Shown here piece after piece: positions 24,956 through 33,063 of a DNA stretch of 64,000 nt. The stretch's first letter is position 1. Each line of letters begins with the position of its first letter. Under the pieces are notes generated by a model, which was given only the letters and a program-made list of their open reading frames with translations, was not told where the DNA came from and did not search any database. The DNA is from CAG-1782 sp964418255 (GTDB taxonomy: Bacteria > Bacillota > Clostridia > Christensenellales > DTU072): assembly GCA_964418255.1 (NCBI GenBank), contig CAYQKV010000003.1:112718-176717 (forward strand). The letters are read 5' to 3'. The translations under genes were made by a program, and so were the position numbers.

Positions 24956-26779
24956 TTATTCGCCTTCGTATCCCCATATTGTTTCGCAAAACATTGTTTT
25001 TTGGATTTTGTTCCATTTAGAATGCCAATTTTGCGGCTTGTTTTTCGCGCGGCAGTAAACTTTAATATGTTCGCAATCGAAGAATATTCTTTCGTCAATG
25101 TTGATAACGCTATCGGGTATGATTATTTTTGTTAAGTTATTGCAATTGCTGAATGCAAAGCTGTCTATATCCGTCACACTATCGGGTATGGTTATATGTT
25201 TTAAGTTATAGCAAAAGGAGAATGCGCATCTGCTTATTTTTACTATGCTATCGGGGATGCTGATGCTTGTTAATTTGTTGCAATCGTAGAATGCGTGGGA
25301 GCCTATACTTGTCACGCTTCCATCGTTGGGAATAACGCTTGCATTGCAACCCGCAATAAGCGTTTTGCTTTTTGTTTCTATGATACAATTTCCGCAACTA
25401 TGATATGCAGAATTGTTTTTCGAAACGGTTAAGCTCGTTAAACTATTGCAACAATTAAAAACGCTTATGCCAATGTCGGTCACGCTGTCCGGAAGATTAA
25501 TACTTGTTAAGCTATTACAACCGGAGAACGCGTCGTTACCTATACTTATTACGCTGTCCGGGAGCTTTATGCTTGTTAAACTATTGCAATCGTAGAATGC
25601 GGATTCGCCTATATTCGTTACGCTATCCGGTAGATTTATGCTTGTTAAATTATGGCAAAGGGAGAATGCATTTTTACCTATACTTGTTACGTGGTTGGAG
25701 AGTTTTACGTTTATTAAACTATCGCAACCGGAGAAAGCGTCTTCGCCTATACTTTTTACACTGTCTGGGAAGACTATGTGCGTTATACTTTCGCAAAAGG
25801 AAAACGCACTTTGACCTATCCCGGTAATTCCGTTTGGAATTGTGAGCTCGGAGTCATTGCCATTATAGCGTACCATTATTTTTTCTTCTCCGTTGGTATA
25901 GACCGTATATTTTTCGTCGTCGGAACGTAAGCGGCTGGCATATTCGTCGGGATGTATGTCCAGCGCGTAGTATCCGACGTAACCGTTATCTTCACTTCCC
26001 GAAGTTATGGTTAACGATGATTTATTATATACTTCCACGAGTTTATCGCAAAAAAGAAATGCATCGGAATCTATATGCGTTACATAGGCAGGTATCGTTA
26101 TACTTACCAAGTTTTCACACCGAAAGAATGCGCTATAACCTATATTCGTCACGCCGTTTCCGAGTATTATATTCGTTAATTTCGTGCACCCGTAGAACGC
26201 ATATGGTCCTATACTTGTTACGCTATCCGGTATTTTTACACTTGTTAAATTATTGCTCATACAGAACGCATATTTATTTATCTTTGTAATGCCTTCGGGT
26301 AAAGTAAGGTCGGTTTTTTCTCCAGTATATCCCACTAATATTTTTTCCTCTCCGTCGGTATATATTAAATATCCTTCGCTGTCGGCAGATAATTTACTGA
26401 CATACTTATCCTTATATATGGACAATGCATAAAAACCGACTTGTCCGTTATCGAAACTATCTGCCATTATGTTCAGCTCAGATTGATTATACACTTCGAC
26501 GAGATTATAGCAACGGGAAAACGCATAGGGAGCTATGCTCTTCACGCTTTTCGGAATAGTTATCCTTGTTAAACCGCGACAACCGGCGAACGCGTCTTCG
26601 CCGATACTGACCACGCCGTCGGGTATGGTTACATCGGTAATGTAATCGCACTGATAAAACGCGTCATTAAATATACTCGTTATGTATTTGGGAATGACGA
26701 CGTCGGAATCGTTGCCCAGGTATTTTACCAATTCCGTTCCGTTGATTCTGAATAATTCTTCGTCGCTTACGTTTTGCAT
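24956..26779 (-). CDS. LRR_5 (BspA-type) leucine-rich repeat protein 1
   Basis: This is the largest of the three paralogues (607 residues from the ATG at 26779, with AAAGGAAA upstream). It has LRR_5 repeats interrupted twice by inserts of about 60 residues containing GYLIYTDGEEKILVGYTGEK and the similar EKYTVYTNGEEKIMVRYNGN, themselves duplicated units. It shares the GTELVKYLGNDSDVVIP start and ETIWGYEGE end with its neighbours and has no signal peptide. A TATAAT on the minus strand near 26820 may start the three-gene operon. The repeats are protein-level; the DNA array is degenerate. Confidence 0.85.
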   Translation of the reverse strand: MQNVSDEELFRINGTELVKYLGNDSDVVIPKYITSIFNDAFYQCDYITDVTIPDGVVSIGEDAFAGCRGLTRITIPKSVKSIAPYAFSRCYNLVEVYNQSELNIMADSFDNGQVGFYALSIYKDKYVSKLSADSEGYLIYTDGEEKILVGYTGEKTDLTLPEGITKINKYAFCMSNNLTSVKIPDSVTSIGPYAFYGCTKLTNIILGNGVTNIGYSAFFRCENLVSITIPAYVTHIDSDAFLFCDKLVEVYNKSSLTITSGSEDNGYVGYYALDIHPDEYASRLRSDDEKYTVYTNGEEKIMVRYNGNDSELTIPNGITGIGQSAFSFCESITHIVFPDSVKSIGEDAFSGCDSLINVKLSNHVTSIGKNAFSLCHNLTSINLPDSVTNIGESAFYDCNSLTSIKLPDSVISIGNDAFSGCNSLTSINLPDSVTDIGISVFNCCNSLTSLTVSKNNSAYHSCGNCIIETKSKTLIAGCNASVIPNDGSVTSIGSHAFYDCNKLTSISIPDSIVKISRCAFSFCYNLKHITIPDSVTDIDSFAFSNCNNLTKIIIPDSVINIDERIFFDCEHIKVYCRAKNKPQNWHSKWNKIQKTMFCETIWGYEGE

Positions 26780-26960
26780 TTTCGATTTTCCTTTGTCAAG
26801 TGTTTTATTATTGATTATATTATGATTTGGGGACCATTTTTGTCGCATTATTTTTGACATTTCCGATTTTGTTTAAGGAATACGAATAATGCAAATTGCA
26901 ACGGAACGGCAAATTCGAATCGATTATGGTAACCTGTTAATGCGTCGGAGAAAGCAAAAG

Positions 26961-26989
26961 TTGACAGGCAGTAAAAAATATAGTATTAT
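26961..26989 (+). promoter_or_regulatory. Promoter of the sodium symporter gene
   Basis: TTGACA (26961-26966), 17 bases and TATTAT (26984-26989) precede a leader of about 75 bases. The ribosome site is GGGAGAGAGG. Confidence 0.8.
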
Positions 26990-27070
26990 AAAACAGTTCG
27001 GGCAAAACGGCTCGGGCACAAGAATTTTTTTGATTGACTATACGAAAAATCGGCGGGAGAGAGGAAAACA

Positions 27071-28639
27071 ATGGAAAAAGTCGCTAAGAAACGGAACGGG
27101 TTCGCTTCGGGGATAGGGTTTATTCTCGCTGCGGCGGGTTCTGCGATAGGGTTGGGCAATTTATGGAGTTTTCCGTATAAAACGAGCGTAAACGGCGGTG
27201 CGGCTTTCGTTTTCGTTTACATTATAAGCGTAATTCTGCTCGGTTCGGTGGTTATGATTGCCGAAATGTATATCGGCAAAAGAGCGCAGGCAAATCCCGT
27301 AACTTCGTATAAAAAGACGAATAAAGCGCTCGGATGGTTGGGACTTTTCGCCGTTATTATTCCTTTTATCATCACTTGCTACTATTCCGTTCTCGGCGGT
27401 TTTACCGTAAAATACGCGCTTAATTCGTTCAGCGGAAACGCAAATATTCTCGGTTCGTTTTCGGGCAACGTCGGCGAAGTTATTCTGTACACCGCGATAT
27501 TTATGGTGCTTGCGCTTATCGTCGTTATGGGCGGCGTTCAGGGCGGGATAGAAAAGGCGTCCAAAGTGCTTATGCCTACTTTGTTTCTCATACTTGTCGC
27601 GCTCGTAATTTACTGTCTTACCCTCGGAGAGGGAGTCAAAGACGGAATAGATTTTTATCTCAATCCGAATTTCAAAGAACTCGGGTTCAAGGGCGTGCTC
27701 GCCGCGATGGGGCAGGCGTTTTATTCGATGTCGCTCGGTATGGGAATTATGGTTTCTTACGGTTCGTATGCGGGAAAAGAAATGAAACTCGGAAAGTCCG
27801 CGCTGATGATATGCGCGTTCGATACGATAGTCGCGCTTTTGGCGGGGCTTGCGATTTTCCCCGCAATTTACCACTACCAGGCGATTTCGGGCGCGGAAGA
27901 TATGACGATAAAGGGCGTCGTGCTTATGTTCCAGACTTTGCCGCTCGTGTTCGACAATCTGGGAACGCTCGGACAAATCGTATCATTCCTGTTCTTCGGA
28001 ATGGTTACGATAGCCGCGCTTACGTCGGTAATTTCCTTGCTCGAAGTCATTACGCAGTTCGTTATTCAGAAGTTCAGAGTACATAGAAAGAAAGCGATAT
28101 TGACGGTTGCGGCAATAACTTTCGCCGTCTCCGTGCCGATAGGAATTTCTTTGGGGTTTGCGATAAACGACCGACATCAGATGCTTATTTTCGGATATAA
28201 CTGGCTGGACTTTTTCGATTTAGTGGCAAATACGGTGTTGATGCCCGTTTGCGCGTTGGGTTCGTGCATAGCGGTAGGTTGGTTTATCGGTAAATACGAA
28301 AAGAAAAGAGACCTGTTCAATCCCGTCGCGCTCAACAATGCGTTGAAAGAGGACGGGCTGGAACTCGGGAGATTCGGCAACGTCTTTGCCGTTATGATAA
28401 AGTACGGTTCGCCGTTGATTATTTTGCTTATAGAAATTTTCGGCGTGAAAGATTTGATGTTCCCGAACGGCAAGTTCGACGTTAACGGACTGGGCATAGT
28501 GCTTACGGCGTTGGGAATAATTGCGGTCGCGATAGCGGTTTACTTCATATTTTTCAATAAAATCGACTGCGGATGCAATCAGGACGAATTCGAGATAATA
28601 GAAAAGGAAAAAAGGGAAGAGAAGAAACCCGCGGAGTAA
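27071..28639 (+). CDS. Neurotransmitter:sodium symporter family transporter
   Basis: This 522-residue membrane protein (about 12 helices) is of the NSS/SNF family, which takes up amino acids with sodium. Helix 1 contains AAAGSAIGLGNLWSFPYKTS, the sodium/substrate site; the usual Arg of NxWRFPY is Ser here. Other family landmarks are NGGAAFVFVYI, MGQAFYSMSLGMGIMVSYGS in helix 6 and ALTSVISLLEV in helix 8. The C-terminal tail is charged and carries a Cys pair (IDCGCNQDEFE). It is a single gene with its own promoter. The substrate is not determinable. Confidence 0.9.
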   Translation: MEKVAKKRNGFASGIGFILAAAGSAIGLGNLWSFPYKTSVNGGAAFVFVYIISVILLGSVVMIAEMYIGKRAQANPVTSYKKTNKALGWLGLFAVIIPFIITCYYSVLGGFTVKYALNSFSGNANILGSFSGNVGEVILYTAIFMVLALIVVMGGVQGGIEKASKVLMPTLFLILVALVIYCLTLGEGVKDGIDFYLNPNFKELGFKGVLAAMGQAFYSMSLGMGIMVSYGSYAGKEMKLGKSALMICAFDTIVALLAGLAIFPAIYHYQAISGAEDMTIKGVVLMFQTLPLVFDNLGTLGQIVSFLFFGMVTIAALTSVISLLEVITQFVIQKFRVHRKKAILTVAAITFAVSVPIGISLGFAINDRHQMLIFGYNWLDFFDLVANTVLMPVCALGSCIAVGWFIGKYEKKRDLFNPVALNNALKEDGLELGRFGNVFAVMIKYGSPLIILLIEIFGVKDLMFPNGKFDVNGLGIVLTALGIIAVAIAVYFIFFNKIDCGCNQDEFEIIEKEKREEKKPAE

Positions 28640-28774
28640 AGGAAGGGAAAGAACGTAGGAAAAAAGCGTAAGCAGATAAGGTAAAGGATAAGAGGGAAGA
28701 CGGAAGAGAGAAAGAGAAAACGGCAAAGAAGAAAAGGGAAGAAAAGAAATTTTAGAAAAAAGAGGATAAAACGG
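28640..28774 (+). other. Purine-rich tract
   Basis: About 85 percent of the bases in this 135-base stretch are A or G on the plus strand. It separates the symporter stop from the tRNA promoter. I see no gene or clear terminator in it. Confidence 0.6.
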
Positions 28775-28806
28775 TTGACAAAAGACGAAGTATGAATTAT
28801 TATAAT
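28775..28806 (+). promoter_or_regulatory. Promoter of the tRNA cluster
   Basis: TTGACA (28775-28780) is followed by TATTAT at 28798 (spacer 17) overlapping TATAAT at 28801, just before tRNA-fMet. Confidence 0.85.
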
Positions 28807-28817
28807 AAAGCATTCGT

Positions 28818-28895
28818 CGCGGGGTAGAGCAGTTCGGTAGCTCATCGGGCTCATAACCCGAAGGTCGTGTGGTTCAAATCCCACCCCCGCAACCA
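28818..28895 (+). tRNA. tRNA-fMet (CAT), initiator
   Basis: The cloverleaf is complete with CCA encoded. The anticodon loop is CTCATAA with three G-C pairs in the stem, and the first acceptor pair is a C-A mismatch; both are hallmarks of the initiator. Confidence 0.93.
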
Positions 28896-28909
28896 ATAAT
28901 AAAAGGCGT

Positions 28910-28986
28910 GGCGGCGTAGCTTAGTTGGTTATAGCGGCCGGTTCATACCCGGCAGGTCGTTGGTTCGAATCTGACCGCCGCTACCA
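28910..28986 (+). tRNA. tRNA-Met (CAT), elongator
   Basis: The cloverleaf is complete with CCA; the anticodon loop is TTCATAC. The acceptor begins GGCGGCG with a G-T first pair. An Ile-CAT identity after lysidine modification is possible but less likely from the overall sequence. Confidence 0.85.
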
Positions 28987-29005
28987 CAAAAAAAGAAAAA
29001 AACGG

Positions 29006-29080
29006 GGCCCCTTGGTCAAGCGGTTAAGACACCGCCCTTTCACGGCGGCTACATGGGTTCGAATCCCGTAGGGGTCACCA
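29006..29080 (+). tRNA. tRNA-Glu (TTC)
   Basis: The acceptor pairs GGCCCCT with AGGGGTC, the anticodon loop is CTTTCAC and CCA is encoded. Confidence 0.95.
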
Positions 29081-29086
29081 AAATAC

Positions 29087-29162
29087 GGAAGCATAGCTCA
29101 GCTGGGAGAGCGCTTGCCTTACAAGCAAGATGTCATAGGTTCGAGCCCTATTGTTTCCACCA
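29087..29162 (+). tRNA. tRNA-Val (TAC), integration target
   Basis: The acceptor pairs GGAAGCA with TGTTTCC and the anticodon loop is CTTACAA. Its 3' 46 bases (29117-29162) are repeated exactly at 40480-40525, so the gene is the attachment site of the element that follows and is kept intact. Confidence 0.95.
29117..29162 (+). other. Attachment site attL (46 bp core)
   Basis: The core starts CCTTACAAGC and ends GTTTCCACCA, covering the anticodon loop to CCA of tRNA-Val. It is identical over all 46 bases to 40480-40525; the flanking bases differ on both sides. Confidence 0.93.
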
Positions 29163-29197
29163 AAACAAGGCGAAATCATTCGTCTTGTTTCTTTTTT
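29163..29197 (+). terminator. Element-borne terminator after tRNA-Val
   Basis: AAACAAGGCGA (29163-29173) pairs with TCGTCTTGTTT (29180-29190, one G-T pair), then C and six T. It lies inside the integrated element and replaces the original tRNA terminator now displaced to 40531. Confidence 0.85.
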
Positions 29198-29270
29198 ACC
29201 CAAAAAACGACCATTTTTAAGGGTAAAAAGACCGTATGACAACATTTGCAAAAATGAAATGTTGTCAAAT

Positions 29271-30104
29271 TTACAGATTTTTATTAACTATTCCGACTTC
29301 GTTTAACATAGTCTCGCTTAATGAAGTCGAAAGCGTTTGTTTGTCTAAATAAAACGTCGTCGTTGTCTTAACCGTAGTATGCCCGAGCCAAGCTTGCACC
29401 GTCGTTTCCCGAACGCCCAATTCGTAACACATAAGCGAAAAAGTACAACGCAATGTACGTACGCAGAAATGCGGTAAACCGCAGTCCTCTAAATGCCGTT
29501 TAAGCCGTAAATAAACATAGTTACGCGTATAACTTTCAAAGTAACTTTTATAGTCCGGACACTTAATAAGTTCAACGTATAATTTATCAAAAAGCGGCAT
29601 AATTCTATCGCTCCCGGCAGTCTTCGTTCCGTGTATGTATATCAGTTTCCGAGAAAAATCAACTTCAAAACTTCCCGGCGTAATAACTTCGGCAAGTCTT
29701 GCGCCGGTATATAAGTACGTCAGATACAAAAGCTTATATTTTTTTCCGTTCAAGCTTCGAATAAATCGTGCGCGCTCCTCTTCGTTCAACGGCTTAGTGT
29801 TATTAAAGCGATACGACTTAAATTTAACGGCAAGCATAGGATTAAAAGGTATATACTGATTACGATATGCGTATTCGAATATATCCGAAAGATACTTACG
29901 GCATTTATCTTGCATATTCGGCTTATCGGATAACGAATTTATAAAAGACTGAATTTCAAATCCCCGAATATCCGAAAGCTCGCGTTCGCCGAAAACCGGA
30001 AGTATATGCTTCATACAATAACTTATCGTATCAAGCGTAGACTTACCGACGAACGGAACTTTATATATTTGCAACCAAGAAGATGACCAATCACGGAAAA
30101 GCAT
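29271..30104 (-). CDS. int: Tyrosine recombinase (integrase)
   Basis: This 277-residue integrase has a core-binding domain (residues about 10-95) and a catalytic domain with the first Arg in YTGARLAEV (about 133), LRCTFSLMCYELG, then TVQAWLGHTTVKTTTTFY with the likely nucleophile Tyr about 251. The usual HxLRH box reads RTLRC, so the box II His and the following His are replaced. It is the gene nearest attL and its start overlaps the stop of the P-loop gene (TAATG), which makes it the last gene of the leftward operon. No excisionase was recognised. Confidence 0.9.
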   Translation of the reverse strand: MLFRDWSSSWLQIYKVPFVGKSTLDTISYCMKHILPVFGERELSDIRGFEIQSFINSLSDKPNMQDKCRKYLSDIFEYAYRNQYIPFNPMLAVKFKSYRFNNTKPLNEEERARFIRSLNGKKYKLLYLTYLYTGARLAEVITPGSFEVDFSRKLIYIHGTKTAGSDRIMPLFDKLYVELIKCPDYKSYFESYTRNYVYLRLKRHLEDCGLPHFCVRTLRCTFSLMCYELGVRETTVQAWLGHTTVKTTTTFYLDKQTLSTSLSETMLNEVGIVNKNL

Positions 30105-32386
30105 TATATCACCTTCTTTTTATTTAATTGAAGAATAAGTCTTTCAAGTCTCTTATCTTTTTCATCGTCATTCTTCTTTGCACTATTGCCGAGTAATTCA
30201 TTACGCAAACGAGGGTAGAAAAAAGAATTCGTTTCTTTTAACTCTGCATCACTCGGACGTACTTTTTTATACGATTTTATATCATCAATACCCTTTGTTG
30301 CTTGCTTTGTCTTTTCAGCTAAGACATCAGCGAAACAATCCGTGGCATAACGCTTAGAAAGCGTTTTCTTGTTAGAAATATAATAATAATAATGCATTTT
30401 TTTTTCATTCTCTTTGTTACCGTCTCGCACGGATATTGTCATGCGTTCATAACCGAATGTATTGATACGTTTAGCATAATAGTTTTCATACTTTGAAATA
30501 ATCGTATGAAGAATATAATAAACTAACGTATTATTACCTTTATTAAAACGTTGATTCTTATGCAGTTTTTCAAAAATATGACTTATTAAATCGTGTAAAC
30601 GGTCTTCCCAAAAGAAAAACGGCATAGCCATTTTACCGAGTTCGTTTTCTTCTATGCGTAATATTTCGGCAGTGCCGAGCAAAGAAGCAGGTATTTGCTG
30701 TTCGCGTTGGTCGTTACCGGTTATGTTTGCAAAACAATTAAAGTCAACCATTGCGCCGTGTCCGATTATTTTCACTTCGTCGTTAAATCCGTCATTTTTA
30801 GCGTTTGTTTCATCACTAATCTTTTTTGTTCCTTCGGATTCAACTTGATTCGGACGGTCTTTCCCCATTTCAGTAATATTTACTATACCAAACTCAAAAG
30901 CAAAGTCGGGCACGCTACCTAATTTACGGCAGATACGAAAAAAGTCCCAATTCATTATTTTGCAAAATCGAGAGATATAATTTACGTCTTGACTTCTGAC
31001 GCGGAAAAAATCATCGTCCCATATAGCGAAATTACCTATACTTTGTAATTGAGAATCGACACGGATAGAACAATTAGAAAAGATTAAAGAAGTCCGTACC
31101 ATATAAATAAAGAACGCCTGCGCATAATCGAGCAAAACGTCTTCGAGCGTTTCTATATATTTCGCGTTGTCATATTCCAAAGAATAACGGTTAAAATCAT
31201 AAAAGAAAATATCGCGTTTCCGATGATGTTTATAAAACTTACTCATCTTCGAATGAACAAATCGCCGTGTTGTGACAAGGTTATATACACTATGTTTAGA
31301 GATAGCGGACATAAAAGATAATTCGAAATTTATCCAAGGGAAATAAGGAAATTTCAAATCACATTTCCGCATAATTTCAAGAGCTTTATCACGGTACATT
31401 ACTTCTCTGGAAAGAGCCATATCAACCATAAATTTATCCTTGCCGCCTCTCATCGGCGCGACAGAAACAGAAAATACGCCGCGTTCGTTGATAAAACCGC
31501 GGTTCATAAGCTCGTTATGCCACAAGTTATCATATCCGCGTTTCTTACGAATTTTATCAAATATTATCAGTCCGACTATCACCCACACGGTAACAGGCAC
31601 GAACTTGAAGATAACGGATAAATCGAGCAAAAGCTTATATACCTGCGTGTATAGGCTTAGAAAGTCAAACGTCGAAACAAAGTAGAAATAATAGGCGAAA
31701 AGTTCTAATGCTATCGTAATTAAATTGAAATTAAGTATCCATATCAAAGTCCATATTTCGATATACGATATTTCTTTCGGTACGATTATTTCGCCTTTTT
31801 TAGGTTTCTTTTTCGTCGGCAGCCGAAACCTATATTCCTTAACGAACGTAAACAGAGATATAAGAAACGCTTTAATAGGTCTATACGTTTTATCCGATAT
31901 TTTCTTAAACGCCTTTAACGGCTTTGTATCCTCGTTATATCGATTGTTTTGCGAGTTCAAAGAACTACGGATACCAAGAAATAGAACCAACGCTACGGGG
32001 ATTATAAAAGTAATAACGTAAGAGAATACCAGCAGTCCTTTTCTGAACGAAAGGAAATAATCCATTACAGTTTGTCCGTCGGCAAAGGTTTGCCAGTATA
32101 GCATAAATTTTTCTTTGAATACTTCCCACGTCTGCGGCACTTTATCCGACAGAGTAAACGGCATTTTCGACAGAGAAGTTACCGACGGAGATATATTATG
32201 TTCGAGTTGGAAAAGTTCGGCAAAGTAATACCCTATCGAAAGTCCGAAGTCGCGGAAAGCTTCGCCGAGCCGAGGGAACGTATACGGGAATACGAAAGCG
32301 TTGATAAGGATAAAAGCAACGGTTATCGTTGCGCATATGTAATAACGGTAGTCTATGGATTTAAGAACGTTGAATATCTTTTTCAT
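30104..32386 (-). CDS. Large membrane P-loop protein, probable phage assembly ATPase (Zot/pI-like)
   Basis: The 760-residue protein has a membrane part in its first about 300 residues with around five helices (the first is YYICATITVAFILINAFVFP) and a cytoplasmic remainder. A Walker A-like motif, SVAPMRGGKDKFMVD, lies near residue 315; its GGKD ending deviates from GKS/T. IWDDDFF (about 455) could be the acidic Walker B. Inoviruses of Bacillota carry such a membrane ATPase for extrusion. It overlaps the tiny gene before it (ATGA) and the integrase after it. I identify it by architecture and neighbours, not by clear family similarity. A DNA transfer ATPase is the alternative. Confidence 0.65.
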   Translation of the reverse strand: MKKIFNVLKSIDYRYYICATITVAFILINAFVFPYTFPRLGEAFRDFGLSIGYYFAELFQLEHNISPSVTSLSKMPFTLSDKVPQTWEVFKEKFMLYWQTFADGQTVMDYFLSFRKGLLVFSYVITFIIPVALVLFLGIRSSLNSQNNRYNEDTKPLKAFKKISDKTYRPIKAFLISLFTFVKEYRFRLPTKKKPKKGEIIVPKEISYIEIWTLIWILNFNLITIALELFAYYFYFVSTFDFLSLYTQVYKLLLDLSVIFKFVPVTVWVIVGLIIFDKIRKKRGYDNLWHNELMNRGFINERGVFSVSVAPMRGGKDKFMVDMALSREVMYRDKALEIMRKCDLKFPYFPWINFELSFMSAISKHSVYNLVTTRRFVHSKMSKFYKHHRKRDIFFYDFNRYSLEYDNAKYIETLEDVLLDYAQAFFIYMVRTSLIFSNCSIRVDSQLQSIGNFAIWDDDFFRVRSQDVNYISRFCKIMNWDFFRICRKLGSVPDFAFEFGIVNITEMGKDRPNQVESEGTKKISDETNAKNDGFNDEVKIIGHGAMVDFNCFANITGNDQREQQIPASLLGTAEILRIEENELGKMAMPFFFWEDRLHDLISHIFEKLHKNQRFNKGNNTLVYYILHTIISKYENYYAKRINTFGYERMTISVRDGNKENEKKMHYYYYISNKKTLSKRYATDCFADVLAEKTKQATKGIDDIKSYKKVRPSDAELKETNSFFYPRLRNELLGNSAKKNDDEKDKRLERLILQLNKKKVI

Positions 32387-32478
32387 ATTGCTTTACCTAC
32401 GAATACAAAATATCCTACAAGAATGGCGCCGAGGATAACGAGAACGAGATACAAAATACTTTTAGCGAGTTTATTCAT
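32383..32478 (-). CDS. 31-residue single-helix membrane protein
   Basis: This tiny gene reads MNKLAKSILYLVLVILGAIL and continues to GKAI, with one strongly hydrophobic helix over nearly its whole length. Its ATG lies one base after the stop of the preceding small gene, whose last codons supply a GGGGG ribosome site, and its stop overlaps the start of the assembly ATPase gene (ATGA). Such packing argues it is real. It may be a minor coat or channel protein of the phage; that is inference. Confidence 0.7.
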   Translation of the reverse strand: MNKLAKSILYLVLVILGAILVGYFVFVGKAI

Positions 32479-32479
32479 T

Positions 32480-32677
32480 TTAACCCCCGAAGAAAGAGGA
32501 TATTTCCGCGACGCAGGACTTCCCAATCATAACGAAAGCGGAAATCAAAATAACGGCAACAACGATACCGATTACTTTAAGTACAATATTTAAGCCGTAA
32601 AACGTACCTTTAACCGCTTTATATACGGTTTCTCCCGTGGATTCGGTTTTCTTGTTTTTGTCTTTTTTATCTTGCAT
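32480..32677 (-). CDS. 65-residue single-helix protein, candidate coat protein
   Basis: The protein has a charged N-terminal third (MQDKKDKNKKTESTGETVYK) and one hydrophobic helix (LKVIGIVVAVILISAFVMIG) with a short polar end ISSFFGG. There is no cleavable signal peptide. Filamentous phage major coat proteins are of this size and mostly helical but usually carry signal peptides, so the role is tentative. The ribosome site GAGGAAAT precedes the ATG. It is followed immediately by the 31-residue gene. Confidence 0.7.
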   Translation of the reverse strand: MQDKKDKNKKTESTGETVYKAVKGTFYGLNIVLKVIGIVVAVILISAFVMIGKSCVAEISSFFGG

Positions 32678-32689
32678 TTTATTTCCTCG

Positions 32690-32718
32690 TTGACAATGTG
32701 TTTATTTTGAGTTATACT
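32690..32718 (+). promoter_or_regulatory. Consensus promoter facing against the phage operon
   Basis: TTGACA (32690-32695), 17 bases and TATACT (32713-32718) on the plus strand. No protein gene lies downstream on this strand; it drives the candidate RNA at 32725. Confidence 0.8.
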
Positions 32719-32724
32719 ATTTAC

Positions 32725-32784
32725 AGTAGCACGGCGAAAACGCCATATGCGAGAGCTAATGACTCTTGTGGGTGCTACTTTTTT
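32725..32784 (+). ncRNA. Candidate about 60-base cloverleaf RNA of the prophage
   Basis: Directly at the expected start of the promoter at 32690, AGTAGCAC (32725-32732) pairs with GTGCTACT (32772-32779). Inside are two hairpins, GGCG-AAAA-CGCC (32733-32744) and CGAGAG/CTCTTG (32750-32755 with 32763-32768). Six T follow the closing stem, so the unit is a promoter, a three-way junction and a terminator. It runs opposite to the structural operon between the 90-residue and 65-residue genes. It could be a regulatory RNA, a copy-control RNA, or an RNA polymerase-primed origin for the second DNA strand as in filamentous phages. Confidence 0.7.
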
Positions 32785-32788
32785 ATTG

Positions 32789-33061
32789 CTATTTATACTT
32801 CCAAGGCAATTTCTTTCCGAAAAACTTTTTATTATCATGACGGACGCGCTTTCCGATATACATAGGATTTTTATCTTTCGGGTTCGGATTCGAATATACT
32901 TTTTCGTTTCTCTTCTTTCCGTCTTTTTCACTGTGCATTACTTTACGGAAATTATATTCTTCTACCGATTTTTCGCCTACAATCAAAGCAGGGTGATTTG
33001 CTTTTTTATAGTATCGAAAATGCGGATATGTATTTTCGTTGGTTTTCTTCTTGCGTACCAT
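32789..33061 (-). CDS. Small basic phage protein
   Basis: I do not recognise this 90-residue, Lys/Arg-rich protein with certainty. It has a central HPALIVGEKSVEEYNF and an ordered-looking NPNPKDKNPMYIGKRV segment. I have a weak impression of similar short proteins in Bacillota mobile elements. It begins three bases after the 477-residue gene, with the ribosome site inside that gene's end. A nucleic acid-binding role would fit its charge but is not shown. Confidence 0.65.
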   Translation of the reverse strand: MVRKKKTNENTYPHFRYYKKANHPALIVGEKSVEEYNFRKVMHSEKDGKKRNEKVYSNPNPKDKNPMYIGKRVRHDNKKFFGKKLPWKYK

Positions 33062-33063
33062 AA

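Noticed and set aside
22645..26779. Regular repeats resembling a CRISPR array
   Set aside because: The period is about 69 bases, follows the 23-residue LRR_5 protein repeat, and the units are degenerate. There are no identical repeats and no cas genes.
32590..32931. Minus-strand open frame of 113 codons
   Set aside because: It overlaps the 65- and 90-residue genes in another frame, spans the cloverleaf region and has no ribosome site.
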